Shown: piece by piece, positions 25,131 to 39,500 of the stretch
Layout: each line of letters starts with the position of its first letter
Numbering within the stretch: position 1 is the stretch's first letter
DNA from: Aphis gossypii
Taxonomy: Eukaryota; Arthropoda; Insecta; Hemiptera; Aphididae
Direction: 5' to 3'
DNA length: 64,000 bases
NCBI RefSeq assembly: GCF_020184175.1
Contig: NC_065530.1
Coordinates: forward strand, 43,749,260-43,813,259
Position numbers and translations under genes: made by a program
Notes under the pieces: model-generated
Told to the model about the DNA's origin: nothing
Seen by the model: only the letters and a program-made list of their open reading frames with translations
The model's database searches: none

Positions 25131-26055
25131 CAGATATCAAAAATGTTTATTGCTGAACATGGTTATTGTTGTTGTTGTTGTTGTGCGGGGTGGTATGTAT
25201 AACGAGTGTATAATATAGAGCCTATCGTTTCCGTGTCGAGTTCCGGTGAGGAAAATCGTGCGGAGATCGCGGATCTCGGCCGGGCGTTGTCGTCGCGAAC
25301 CGATATCGGCGTCAAATAGCACCAGCACGTCCCGAACGAATTAATTGTCGTCGTCGTCGCCAAATGTGGTATAAACGTTGTTGACGTGCGCCATCGGAAC
25401 TCGGAATAAATACGCGATTTACGAGCACACAAGGACGCGGCCGTTTGAACGTCGGCGTGACGGGGTGAAAAAAAAATAAAAAAAAAATAGATTCAACAGA
25501 AGTCGGTGATAATAATAATAGTAATAGTAATAATATTATATACACGAGTACCTACAACTATACAATAATAGTGCCAATAGTGGTAATAAACTAATAAAGA
25601 AGAAACATAATAATAATATTATACAGGTAAAACGGCGAGCGAGAGCGGACTCGACGGGCGGCGAGCAACAGCAGCGCTGCGGTTGGCCTCAACGCTGACG
25701 TTTCAACCGAGTCGGAAATCTTTTTATGAAATGGGACGCGGCGGCGGCGCAGGAGAGAGCGACGAGGAGACACGGAGTCGCGGGGCCGTCGGGAGTTGGC
25801 GCACCGAGCGCGATGGAAAAGGAAAACGCACTGTGGCCTCCTACCACTGTGCCAACGCCGTCCTTATTCAATCCGTTTGATTCAAACCGTTCTTTCCCCC
25901 CACGAACGGAATCGCGCGTTTTACACCGTCAGCGCTGTGGCGAGCTGGCCCGCGACCATCGACAACTTGACGTGAATACGTCGTGATTGGTGAATGGTGA
26001 TTAGCCGCGCGGGCCGTAGGACTACTGTTTTTTTTTATTTTGTTTTTTAAGGACG
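25085..26055. promoter_or_regulatory. GC/CpG-rich block, probable promoter region (possibly bidirectional)
   Basis: A roughly 1-kb block of high GC and CpG density interrupts very AT-rich DNA just upstream of MEAK7. It holds a (GTT)n run at about 25165-25183 and overlapping open frames on both strands (for example 25726-25986 plus and 25163-25432 minus). These overlap each other and look like by-products of GC richness. The simplest reading is a CpG-rich promoter for MEAK7 and perhaps for a rightward transcript whose 5' UTR lies here. A candidate plus-strand donor, GACG|GTAAAA, lies near 26055. Whether that transcript is the SOCS-box gene is unknown. Confidence 0.5.
25726..25986 (+). CDS. Possible short reading frame in the GC-rich block (86 codons)
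   Basis: An open frame starts MKWDAAAAQERATRRHG and includes SLFNPFDSNRSF. It ends at a TGA after 86 codons. It lies in the presumed 5' UTR/promoter block and overlaps other open frames on both strands. I do not recognise any family in it. It could be an upstream reading frame or noise from GC-rich sequence; low confidence. Confidence 0.15.
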   Translation: MKWDAAAAQERATRRHGVAGPSGVGAPSAMEKENALWPPTTVPTPSLFNPFDSNRSFPPRTESRVLHRQRCGELARDHRQLDVNTS

Positions 26056-27468
26056 GTAAAAAAACTGTTCCAAGTTCAGTGTTGTAGTGGTTTAGTGATT
26101 ACCGCGATTGGCAAATAGAATAGAGGAAATAAGAATAGATAATTATTACCACTACCTATTATTATTTTTTTTTTTATTATATTATTTTTAGTAGTTGTAG
26201 TAATACCGCGGTCGCGGTACTATTATCACCCGGGTATCACCAAGTTGGACAACCCAAACGAAAATTTTAAATTAATCAAATTTATTGTGATTCATTGTTG
26301 TCGTTATTTTGTTGTTGACTGTTGTGCACAATAAAATAATAATATTATGTAAATCGACTAACATTCATAATAATCATGGATTTAGTATTTACATAATATT
26401 ACTCATGGATTTATCGAGAATCGTTCTGTTTTTCTTGCGTTATTTATTTATGTCAAATGTATTTATTTGTTTTTGAACAGTTGCTATAAGTGATTAATTT
26501 TTACCTTCTGATAATCTGAGCTATAAATGCGGATAGATGGCGTCATATAATTGAAATTAAAAGTTTTTTTACAAAACCGAATAAAATATAAAATAAATAA
26601 TATATTGTAATTTTGATTTTATAAAAAATATTCATTTATTCTGATTACATAAAATCATTCTTTGGTAATTATGTTATTTTATTAAAATATTATATTTAGG
26701 ATAAAAAACTTATAAGAGTAATACTAGTTTAGGTATATCTACTAAAAATTATATTATATAATAAAAATTTTTATGTACACACACTTCATAGTTCATAATT
26801 CACAACATTGAATATTGTTGTACACGTTTTTATTTTTCATTGTCATGAATCCGCTAGTCGTTAACTATCTACTAAAGGACATTCGTAGCGTACTTACCTA
26901 GTACTTATGTATTAAATTACAAAAACTAAAACGGTAATTTCGACACAAATATTAGTGGTCAACGGTCAAAATAAAGATTTTAATTAAAGTATAAAACCAC
27001 TGATGTTAGCAGTTAGCTAATGCAAAATTACATAATGTATATGCAGATAAATTACCTTCAGTTTTATATACCTACTTGGTAGGTAGGTATGTCTACGAGT
27101 ATGACATTTTCTTGTTGAATAGTGAATACATAATAGGTATAAAAATTACGTTTATATAACTATAATAAAGTCTAACTATTACCTACCTTCTTTCTATGTA
27201 CTTAATCTATCATATTTAATTAATTAATCTATTAAAAAAGATAATAATATATACCGAGATATAGACAAGATAGGCGGAAGTCTAGAGTCTAGACTATTCT
27301 GAAGTGGCGTGGTGAGCCTAGAACATAATATATAGGTATTAAAAGACGACGTCGTACCCGCATGTGATAGGTAGTCACCGTCTTACACACGTACAACATG
27401 GCAAATTTTCGTTCATCAGTTTTAATAGTGTTCTGTTATTAATTATTATTTAAATAGTTTTGATATTA

Positions 27469-27703
27469 CAGTGAATTGACCTGACCTATTATATAATCTA
27501 AAGGTAATATTATTATCTAGGACCCCAAGGAGCCTTTTATTGATATAATTTTTTTTTTAAGTAAGTTATATGATTATTTTAAAATGTTAACTTTCAAAAA
27601 GACTATAACTTATTTACAAATAATAATATCAATAAAAGCCTACTTGGAGCTCTAGAAAATAATTTTAACTTTAAATTGTATATAAAATTAGGTCAATTCA
27701 CTG
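27469..27703. mobile_element. Long-TIR MITE in a TA target site
   Basis: A 235-bp element begins CAGTGAATTGACC and ends GGTCAATTCACTG. The first 13 bases are perfect inverted repeats, and similarity continues for about 80-100 bases on each side, including TAGGACCCCAAGGAGCCT against the reverse complement of the right arm. It is flanked by TA on both sides, consistent with a Tc1/mariner-type target duplication. The element is mostly a foldback structure with no coding capacity. Confidence 0.8.
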
Positions 27704-30700
27704 TACCTAATAATATAAAACTTAAAAGTACATTATTGAAACTGGTAAACAAAATTTGCTATGTTGTGCGTGGTAAAGACTGAGACAACATAATATGCGA
27801 GTACGATGTAGCTATTAAGGTGTAATACTCTAAAACGCACTTGCTCAGAATTTTAAGAAAAAAATTGATTAGGAGCTTGGTGAATGGTGAAATGTTCAAT
27901 TTTTTATGTTATTTACAATATATTATAGGTAAAATAATGCTTGCACATATTCCATAATCTGATAAAATCATAAAATGCTGATGAATGGTGATTTTAAGCT
28001 TTCCCAATTTAAATGACCTGTAAATTCTTCTAAGTCTACTTCAATACTATCTGAAGATTATATGTCTACCAAGTCTACAATAATGATGTGTGTTATATTT
28101 TAATAGTATCATAATAATTTAATTTTTATAATAATATTAACAAACAAATAAAAAAAAATTAAAGAATATAAATTTCAATAAATTACAACTTTGAACAATT
28201 AATTGATTTGTGAACATTTTTATTTATATAGTGCTATATGTGTTTCAGGTAAATATAATTATGTTGACCTGGGAGAGTTTACCACTGTCTTATATAATTA
28301 AGACATTAAACTTTTTTCTTTTATTCGTAGTAAAATATCATTTACACCATAGTGATAACTGATAACTTAATTGTTATACCTAAGTGGTTTGTGGTTAATA
28401 TTATAATATGTAACAAAAATTAATGGATATCTAATTATTAGTCCTGTATTTATAAAAATACCAGGGTTGGAAAGTTTGTAACGGGTGGAAATTATTGGCA
28501 CCTATAGTAAATTTGTATAATCTATTTCTTTGTGCTAAATGATAATATAATGTGGTTTATTTTTATTTTTTGTATGAAGGTATAGCTCGGTTATTTTGTA
28601 AATTGTAAGTGAATATTGAAAGATGAATTAGTATAATATTTATCATTGTTATTGTAGGTACTAGGTGGTGTGATAGTAAAAAATTTAACAATAAACGCAA
28701 AAAAGGTACGATCATATTATTTATAATAGAACAGAAAATTATGTTATATTATTCTTTGTTAAAATAGGTACAGGCATACAGAATATAGATGTAGTTATAC
28801 CATAGTTCAAGTATTAGAAATTCTAATATTTTTTAAATTTACAATTATAACATGAAAATGTTATTTTTTTTAACATACCATTTACTCTATTCACCTATTA
28901 ATTACATTAATCATTAGTACTCATTAGCTCCTTAGCTAGTTTTTAAAAAATCAATTGAACTAGATTATTAAAAATACTATTTAGTATTTTTTTTTTTATA
29001 TAAGTAAACAAGATCATACTTTTTTTTGTAATTATTGTCCTTAATTTTTTTTCTGCCACGCTTAATATAATTAATGAGTTGTACAGGTTACCAGCATGTT
29101 TATTTATAAAAACTTGAACAATTATTATTTATTTTGTATTTCATAATTTTCACCAAGCAATAAAAAATATACAAACTACGTATAAAATATCTGTGCTAAT
29201 TATTAGATAGGTACAATTTGTAAAAAATTGAAAATACAAGGATTTATTCTTTAATAATTTTTATTTGCTCGTCCTAGTGTTTAAGTAAAATTTAATATAA
29301 TGACCGTCATCAACTCCTTAAAGGCTTAAAAGAAGGGTAGCATTTTATATGTGCCCTGAGGTGTCATTATTCAAAATACGGTCCTGTTCGTTGTTGTGTA
29401 GTTGACAGTTAATCTAATTCATTGATTAATCTATTAGGTACCTATTGTATGCGTTAACACATATAATAAATATGTGTTTTATAAATTATTTTCACTTTTG
29501 GTTATTTTCGTTTTGTTTTTTAATATGAAGTCGACATTAATAAAATTTAAAAAATATTAACAAAAATAGCATAATGTAAACATACAATTATGAATACAAA
29601 AAATAGGTACTTACTTAAATGGCTAAATGTAATTATATGACACAAATACACAATTATACTCCTCGTGAATATAATTATGTAAAACGCTTTTTATTTAATC
29701 TATTTTATTACTATTTTTTTAAAAATTCAATTTTTATTTTTATATACCTAATACAATTTGTTATACTTAAACAGTAAACTAACTTTTGGGAACTATAGTC
29801 ATTATTTAAATTTATATTAATAATATCAAATTTTATTTTTGAATTCGTGGAAAAATGATAGAAGGCATAATTTTCCGATTCGTCCATAAATAATAATATA
29901 CTACTATAACTATATAATTATGTACCTAACAAGCATATATTTCTTATTTTAGAACTTAAATGCTATAAAAATTAAATTCTTAAATTCTTAAAAAAATTAT
30001 AAAAATCTAAATTTTCATGTATATTATACCTACATCGTATATGGTATATTCAGTATTATAGAAAAACGTAACTTCATTAAAAGTAACGAATTATGTAATT
30101 ATTATATAATTTATGTACCTATATATATATATATATACTATAGATGCTACTGTAAAAAATAGTTTGTATAACCATTATAATCATTATTTTGGCGTTTATT
30201 AGTTCAATATATTACCGATTTTCAATGTTATATAACACTATAAGTAACGTAGTTAACAATTCATATTATTCCCCTAGAATAATTTTTTTTGCTTCACTAC
30301 CACCATCATTAAAATATCAATATTATTTAATTAAGAAAATTTTATTACAATCTCTATAATACTCAAAGTGCAGTGATTTTTAAGTTAGAAAACATTAAAG
30401 GTGTTTGTAATATTATAAAAATATACCTAACATAGTTATTATTTTGTATAATCAATACCAACGTAATGTAGAGCAGTGTAAATAGATCCAAGGACTATGG
30501 TATAATGGTATAAATATAAATAATTTTATTTTTAAAATGTAATTTTGTGGGTAAAATAATAATATAATGGGCAAATATTCTCATAAGTTTTTTTAATTAC
30601 AAAATAATACTTATTTTAAATTTATTGTTTTCTGTTAAATTATCCAATTTTATCAAAATTATAATTTTTATATTTTAAAATTGTTTAAAAATTATGAAGA

Positions 30701-32538
30701 TAAAATAAACAAAATTTTTAACAATAGTCTTAAATTTTAATTAATAACAATTATTATTATTATAATTATGATTATTTTTTATTAGGTTTTTTATTTATTA
30801 TTTCATATTCGGTTGACATTAATGACACTGTTAAACATTTATATATATATATTTAAACCGAAATAATTGTTTGGTACCAACTATATGGTTACCAAAAAGT
30901 TAGATCGTCTCCGCGCAGAGTCGTTTAACAACGTATCAATTGATGATTGATTTATTATTGTATTCACTATTCAGTTTAACACATTCACATTCCACATTAC
31001 AGTGTACTTACTCAATGACGAGGTTCACTCCACAGTCCATACAACTGTACAGCATAATTGTACTTACTTGACAGCTTTTTTCAAAAATAACAAATTATTT
31101 GATTTTATACTTTGCGAGACATAACTAAATCGACAATTGTATTAGATATTATTGTTATAAAAGTGCTACTAGAGTATGTATAATATATTTTAAATTTGGA
31201 ATACAAAACAAGTCTAGGTATATTATGCGAAGATTCGGAAACTTATTAATTATAATAATTCTGGATAAATAACAAAACCGCTTAAATTATCTGTTTGCTG
31301 TTATAAGAACTATCTTATATAGTTATATATAACTACACAAGCACGTGCACCGAACAAAGAAATTATAGGGTCATCTTGAAAATCCAAATACCCAGTCAAG
31401 ATACTAACCTTTTGTATATTAATGTAGTATAGGAATACTGGAAGAACATCATTATTTTTGTTCACTCATCGAAAAATAATAATCTAAAAAAAATGTCTTC
31501 TTGTATTTTCAATATAGGTTCTTTAGTATCTTTTCGGTACTCTGTGTATATTATATTCTATAGTCTATATTATAGTACTTATAGTTTATGGAGTGCCATG
31601 ATAATATTTATTTTATATTATACCAATATTTTTAGCAAAAGAATATCAAGTAATAGGTATTGTCATATAGATATGTTGTTTCTATTTAGTAAAATCATAC
31701 GATTTGTGAAGTAGCCATTCGTATCATGAAATGTGTACCTATATTGAATAGCTACATTTTTTTACTCGATTTATAATTTTTAATGATCATTCTTCCCATT
31801 TTGGGAATTTTTTTCGTGAAATATATATTATTTTGTACATTATATGAAATAGTGTTTATTTTATTTAATGAGGAAAACTCTTCATGCATTATATTATAGG
31901 TGAAATAAAAATATTATTATTGATTGTGAACATGTATAACATATTTATATTTTAAAATTTAAATATTTTAACATCAAAAAAGTTAATATAGATCACATAC
32001 GTTAGTCACCAAGTAAGAAAAAATAATATATTATTTTGGAGGTCAAATTAGCAATATTACTTATTAGAAGATTTGTATAATTAATGAGTTTTTTTAGTTC
32101 AGCATCAATAATGTTTATGTTAAAGTAATATTGTGTTTCCTTTGATTTTAATGTGTTTTACTTTAAATATTATACTATTTAAAAGTGGATATTATATTCT
32201 AAGTTTATACTCATTTCGAATTTATAAATCAAAATTGAGTATATGTTACTTTAATTATTAGTCTTATTAATTATGTCATACAACAAAAATTCAGTTTTAG
32301 TAGTTTTCATTTCTTGTTTCATAGTTACATTAATATACGCCTTAGCCCTTATTTAATTAATACCATACCATACATATACCTAAGATATAGACTCAGCAAT
32401 TAATAAATTATACAAGTTCAAGTTCCTAAGAAAGCGAACTATTTCACGATAAATAATCTAATGTATATAGGTATAAGTATGTTAAGATAAAAGTACGAAT
32501 ACCGCTAAAACCTAGGATTTACTGACTGCAGTCGCCAG

Positions 32539-32691
32539 TTGGTAAATGTCTGATTTTTGGAAAATCTAGGTTATATAAAATAGTTTGGTCAAACCACGAA
32601 TGATTTCTGTAGTACAGACTTTTACAAACGAGATTTGGTAAATCTTAGAATAAATAACCAGCATTGGTAAAAGTCCGAAATCTTTACCAAT
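32539..32691. repeat. Three short related repeats with a terminal hairpin
   Basis: TTGGTAAATGTCTGA (32539), TTGGTAAATCTTAGA (32635) and TTGGTAAAAGTCCGA (32664) are similar direct repeats. The last forms a hairpin, ATTGGTAAA at 32663-32671 with TTTACCAAT at 32683-32691. They may be the remains of a transposable element or a binding-site cluster. Their nature is not known. Confidence 0.35.
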
Positions 32692-33929
32692 TATATGATA
32701 TTTATTCCCCTTTGCTTTATATTAGTATATTAGTAGATATTAGTATAAAATATAAAATAATATTTCAATAATTACATTTTGGTATTATGTCAAATTAAAA
32801 AAGAATAAATATTTAAAAAAAAAAAATAAAATGATAGGTTTTAAAAATAGTAAAAATTAAATAATAGTCAAATAATAATTTTTTGAAATAATTTGATGTA
32901 TATTTACCTATGTATGTATTGATTCCGAGTGCAACCTGGTTTTGACAATTCGTCACTCATCATTAAGTAGAGCATTGTAATGGATTTTTAAATTTGAATT
33001 CAGTGATAAATCATTACATGTATATATGTTAATGTATACATTACATTAACGATAAACGAACCTAAGTAATTAATTTTTTTTATTAGTTACATGGTAGGTA
33101 TGTTGAGCTAATTGCTGACAAAAGCATGATAATTATAATAATATATCATATAGTATAGTATTATTTTTATTTATACATAACTTCATAATGGCGTACCAAC
33201 TTTAGAACGGTATGATGAATAGGATAATTTTATAAATAGCTCGAATTTCATAGCATATAACTAAAAACAATATTCAGAATGACTTTAAGTTTTAATAAAA
33301 ATTAAATAACTTAAATCATTAAAATTACAAAAAAATAAAACTGTTTGAATATTTAAACAGAATCGTTGATTGCAAAAACGTCACGAGTCACATATTTTAT
33401 GAAATTGAGATATTAGTAAAAACGTATACTAGTAATGTGTTTCTATGCATTGAGTGTAAAAACGATTTTAGTTGTATAATTAGTTGATAATATATATTTT
33501 AATAAGTTTTTATTCTTTAACTAGTTTTTTTTCTAAATTATATATATTATACAATTTTTATCAATTATTCAAAAGTTTTAAATAATTGACTTATGATGAT
33601 TTTGTAATGAATAATATAATCATTTAATATATATATATATTTAAATTTATATTTATAATAATGTATTACATTTTTATGGTGTATAATAAATAAATTGAAT
33701 ACTATGCAAAAATCAACCCATCTTATCTAACCATCACTGTATCAAACTATAAACTTATTATACTCGTATATTATACTGAAAATGTATAAAAATTTAAAAA
33801 CATAATGTTCTAAATAAACTTCAATTTTCTACATTACATAAAGTTTAGTCTGTAGGTATAATATATAAGTTGTATATATATATATATATTATTCTTATGG
33901 TGTATAGGTATTTATTACGGTACCTAATA

Positions 33930-34290
33930 CATGTAACGGTCGGGCTGCAGATTCTTCTTTGCGCGGGCTCACACCAGACGTGGTCATACTGTCTACCGCC
34001 GCGCCGTAGCGTAGGCACACTTGCGCCGGCGAATCTGCGAAATCCAATCGAGCCGATGACCGCGCGCGCGAACTCAACTGATCGCAGTGCATCGTAGCTC
34101 GCCGTTCGACTGTGTTGTCCCGGATGTCAATAAACCATTTATTGTGATAACGTTTCATGTGAAGTGCTTTCGGTTTACTTACACTTGTACGACATTTTTC
34201 ATTCGTTATTTTTTTCTCCAATTATATTTTGATTTAGGTGTAATCGAAATTAAGGACTTAAGTGCACGCAAATGGTATCGTCTCTTCTCC
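33930..34290. other. GC-rich island, possible retroelement remnant or exon
   Basis: A 250-base segment of high GC and CpG content stands out in AT-rich DNA. On the minus strand, 34221-33895 stays open for 108 codons. It contains NKWFIDIRDNTVERR followed by MHCDQLSSRARSS, which is vaguely like the tail of a Ty3/gypsy-type integrase (short strand motif, then H-x-D-Q-L). On the plus strand a plausible exon at 34238-34291 is bounded by a GATTTAG acceptor and a strong GTGAGT donor. Neither reading is proven. Confidence 0.25.
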
Positions 34291-36149
34291 GGTGAGTATA
34301 AAATAATTACCAATTACACTTGAACTATAATCCAATAAAATTACGGAACGTGTAATATGCAATAATATAAACATATTGGGAATAGCCAATAGGTACTTTA
34401 GATTAGTTAATTTAATATTTATCAACTTTATTAAATTTAAATACTAAAATATATTTTATTTTTTGCACATAAATGCATATAAATTAGTTTTTTTGCTTAT
34501 ACTACAAATCAATTTGTAAAAACTTTAATATTAAAAAAAATTGATTTTTCTATAATGTACTTTATTTGATAAACTAAAATTCTAATTTTATAATAATTAA
34601 TAATACTTTTTATTTTTATATACATTAATGTATATGTACTTACTTATTTAAAAATTAATTAAACGATAAGGATCTTAGTTCATAAAATATTTACTTACAT
34701 AATTCAGTAATAAATTTAAAAATAATACTTATAAATAAATATTGGTTATTCTAAATTTTGATGTAAATTTAATAAAATTAAACACACATTTTTTAAAATA
34801 ATAAAATTTAAATCTTATAGTATATTATACTTCAATATATACCTATACTTTTTAAAATTAAATTTCAATAAAATATCTTTAATTGTTTGTAGGTAATGTT
34901 TTGATGTTGATTTATTAGTTAAAAATGCGGTTTACGTTATTAATAAAGGAAAAACTAGGCGAGTGCATATTCTATTCATTTTACTATAAGTTCATTCAAC
35001 TCAATTTTTTCGGTCGTTACTCTATTACCTAATAATAAAGATAAAATGCGTATACCTAACGTTAAATACTTAACTATTGATACAATTGGTATGTACTTAC
35101 AAAATACAAATGTTCGTAATGCTTAATTTTTTTTTTTAATTTGACAATATTTAGTATCTATATTCAAGTATCAATAAAAATGAAATATTTAAAAATTATT
35201 AATGATTTATAAGTTAATTACTATAAAAATGTATATACATATATTTAACTTTGAATTATTTGTTATTTTAGTTATGAAGGAACACCGAACCAAAGGACTT
35301 AGGGTCACAACTACTGAAAGCATAATTAGGTAAGTTAATTATTATTAATACAGTTTTCCTCATTTCGAGGAAAACTAAATTTGATAATTGCTTGTTATAT
35401 AATAGTTGCGAAATCCTACGAGTTTCTGTGTTTAAGACTTTTCCACAAATCAATCACCTAATATTATAGTATAAAATGGAATACAGAGTAGTATAGTATT
35501 ATTTCGAATAATGAATAACTTACTATTTTCTGACTTTTTTTTTGGTACCTATAATTTACACTTGTCTTTACACAAAAATAAACTTGAAGTATTATAACAA
35601 TTGTAAAAACTAAAAGATCGTTTAGATTTTTGATTAGTTTCATTCCGAATTCAAACATTTGATAAATTCAACGAATGATTTAGGTATATAATGTACACAC
35701 ATATATTATCTAATATTTAAGAAACTGTTATCAATATTTAAATATACGTGTAATGTTTAAAATTGTTCGTTATCTGCAGTTGTTGACTTGAGTAGCTTGC
35801 TAACGGTTTATTCATTTTGATAATTCGATGGAATAAAAGTTGAATGACATTTTACGCCTTATGCGTTCAACACAAATTATGATAATATAATATAGGCGTA
35901 TGTACATTATTGTATTGTGTGGTGGACCACATATGTATATTATATATGATATATATACCTACTGCGAAGGGTTATCGGTGTTTTAGACGTTAGTGTGGCA
36001 AACAGTTCAGTGCTTAACATAACTATAGTTCTATGTATGTTCTAGGTAGATATCTATCTATCTATATGTATACAGAACTTACTAACGATAGTGATTTTGC
36101 GTACCTAACTGCGCAGATAGGCATTTTATGTATTATTTGTTCAGCAGTA

Positions 36150-36580
36150 GCGCGCGGAAGCATCACTGTAGGAGATCGCCGTTACCGGAACAGGTAGTAG
36201 GTACTTATAAGACGGTAACAGGTTAATCATCAACATCACACAATTGACTCATAAACCTTAAATTTTGATAGCGTAGCTGTACCCTCCCCTCTTTTGCTTG
36301 CTCGTACCACCCCGCCGCCCGAGAAACTGGTGCTAGTGCGTCTGCGAGACATTGATCGTGTATTCCCGTGCGTTGTCATGCTCTCACTCCCTCTATACTG
36401 TACGCGCTTCTTTCACTCTGTTTCGCTCACTCTATCTCACTATATATTTATTTATACCTACCACTCTGCTTCCCCGTAACGCTCTATTCGATCTTTCTGC
36501 CGTTCTGCGCCATTCGTCCGATGAAGTATGTAACGGATCATCCGGCACTATGTATGTATAATATATACGTATACGCGTGA
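36150..36580. promoter_or_regulatory. GC-richer, pyrimidine-rich island
   Basis: This segment contains TACCCTCCCCTC, CCACCCCGCCGCCCGAG and a long C/T-rich run with repeated TCTCAC/CTCACT words. Three overlapping plus-strand frames are open but have no family resemblance. It is more like a promoter or 5' UTR than a coding exon. No transcript can be assigned. Confidence 0.3.
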
Positions 36581-39500
36581 TATTACAGTTATAGGTAGGT
36601 ACTATATAGCGAATAAATATGTCTACGGGTTCATCAATCTACATACTATGATAGTTAGTTTTTTACATCACATAAATAATAATTTACTTAGAGACAATTT
36701 TTCTATCGTTTTTTTTTTACAACAATGCAATGGTTCAGTGGTCACTAGATAGACTAAAACACATATACCTAACTAACGTCAGAATTACGAATGATTTATC
36801 TTCTGTACAACTCATATTGACATATCGTATGCTATTATCATTTATTAGTTTATTACATTAATTTTTGAAATATTATTATAAACTAGAAGTACACGATAAT
36901 ATTATATAAGCTGTAGTATATTTATAACTTGGTCGACAGTAAATATAACTGTTTGTTTTTGTTTAATTCTGCAATTTTTATTTTATAAAACAGCTCACTC
37001 TAGGTTGTACTATAATAGAGATCCATTTAACACTTTTTGTTAGAAATCCCACGCAATTTTACATTCTTTATAGCTATACCTTATTATAATGAATTGCTTC
37101 TAAGTGTTCATATACTTAACATGTTATTTTTATACATACAGATACAATAGATATTTTGTCTACAACGATAAAATAGTAACTATCCGTTTTAATTTATGTG
37201 ATATACGTATAGTGTTGACTGTTGATTTCAAAATATTTATCCCAACAATAGTAAATATAGTATATATTTAATTAAAAAATTATACAAAAAAAAGTTAACA
37301 GTTATACCGTTTACTTATGTTAATACCGTAATACAATTTTTATTTTTTTATTTTGTTGGTATTTATATTTGTATAAAAAATATGATAATAAACAATTTGC
37401 TCTGAGCTATTGTTAGAAACTTGTAACGAAATGGCCGTGTATACTTGCTTCCATCAAATAATTAATGTATTAGATTAAAATATGCAAATTATAGTTATTG
37501 CACTCAATTCATTATGTTATATATATAGTATACTATTACTTTATAGTATAAGCATCTACAACACTTACAAGGTGTCTCGCAAAGTTGCGAGTAACTATAC
37601 TTTAGAGTTTTCAGCAGTAGCGTTACATAAATTCTATTATAATCCTTTGTTTAAATTAGTTTATGTTTGAATGTTTCATGGGCACTACGATTTATACAAA
37701 ATAGGTCAAGAAACATATTTAAAAAATGTAAAACTATTTGTTATATTGTAATCAATATAATGATATTATTAAAGAATAATTTGTATTATTTTTGAAATAT
37801 TTAAAATTTTATAAATACCTAGATTGTTCCTGATTGTATAATAATAAGTATTTGTATATTTTTGTACCTATAAATAGTAATAGAAAATTGATAATAATTT
37901 GAAATTAAATAGTCGTAGTATTATTTAATTTGCTTATAAAGTTCTATTTTTAAGTTCTTCTACATATTACAATCTTATGTAGTTATTACTTATTTAAAAT
38001 CTAATTACTAATTTTATTTATAATAATTTAATATATTTTTTAATATTTCTAGATATTAAATTAATATTTAATATTCATATTAATATGTTGGGAAATATTA
38101 TACAATTTGAATTTTAAGGGTTAAATTAACTTCTTGATTTTAGTTTTGATTTATTAGTTAGGGTTAGAGACAACCATTACATTTTAAAAGAAAACATACA
38201 ATTCCCGTAAAAAATGACGATTCTGTAGCATGTTGTAGGTTTTAGAATTGTGCGTTCCAGTACAAATCAACCGAGATTTTCACTATACGACGATTTCTTT
38301 ACTTAACTCTTTTCATTGCCGATGTCAAGAAGTTGTCAACCCGGATATGGTTTTTATTAATCAATTCTTTATTATTATTATTATTATTTTTTTTTTTCAT
38401 AGACTTGTATATGAAAAAAAATATAAAGAATGAAAAAAACTCTTCCGACTAAACGTACAGCGAAAAAAAACAAAGCGACCGTTGTCGCGATGATATAGCA
38501 ACACGGCAATAATAATATTATAGTAACGGAACACGGAGGCAGATCATTGACCCACGATGTAGGTACTTGGCGCGGTCGGTCACTGTCCTCCACTCCTAAA
38601 AATATGATTTTTCACCGATTAGCCGAATAACTTTCATTTTATCTTATAGTTACTTAACTTAGTTTAATAAATTTTAATTTTTTTTTAGATAAGCCGAAAA
38701 TTAAAAGTTGTTTAACACATTAATTTAAAATAGGAAAGTTTCTGATATAATATACAATGCTCATATTTTAATATTTCATAGGTAATTATTATTAATATTA
38801 ATTATATAATTTCATTTAACCCCAAATTAATAAGGTATAAGGTCTAAACTTTATATGATCGAATGCTTTTCAATGTACATTTTTATATATATTTATAAAT
38901 TTACAATATATTTTTGTATGGATAATGGGATAAAAAACATAATTACTAACACGCTATAGTTGAATGAAGTTTAAAAAAGTTACTATTTCGTAGATAAAAC
39001 GATTAAAATAATTATATTGTACTTAATAATATATTAGTACGTTGGTAATAAACACACAAACACAAATATATATTATATAAGTAGTAAAAGAACTACAGAA
39101 AAATATTTTTATAAAATGATACATATAAAATAAAATATATTATATAGGTAAAGTATAATATTTATATTATAGCAATATCGTAAAATGTGTATTGTGTTAG
39201 TTATAAAACTGTTAATAACATATTCATAAGAGCATGATGTTGTACCTCCGATAAAAATTGAACGAACTTCTATTGTTGTTTTCACAAAAGTCTATTATGA
39301 CTAATTTGTCTTATTGAATTTTGAAAAAAAAATTTATTTTATTATTATTTATCATTGTATTTTTTAAACCTTCCATGTTATAAAAACAAATGATACATAC
39401 AATAAATTAAATGTAAATTATGATAATTTATGGTTTTTAAGTTCGACAAACTTTCATTTTATCAGTAGCTTATCATATAAATAAAAGTATTATATAATTT

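Larger units (their letters stand above)
26060..33890. other. Long gene-free AT-rich stretch
   Basis: Nearly 8 kb without a recognisable exon or RNA gene. It contains a MITE at 27469-27703, three similar TTGGTAAA repeats around 32539-32691 and short AT microsatellites. It may be an intron or the upstream region of the rightward gene. Confidence 0.5.

Noticed and set aside
25137..25545. Overlapping minus-strand frames with Thr- or Leu-runs
   Set aside because: The runs come from a (GTT)n/(AAT)n repeat read in different frames. They overlap one another in the presumed promoter block.
31493..31714. 73-codon plus-strand frame rich in Ile, Tyr, Phe and Ser
   Set aside because: Composition is that of random AT-rich DNA, with no splice context and no recognisable motif.
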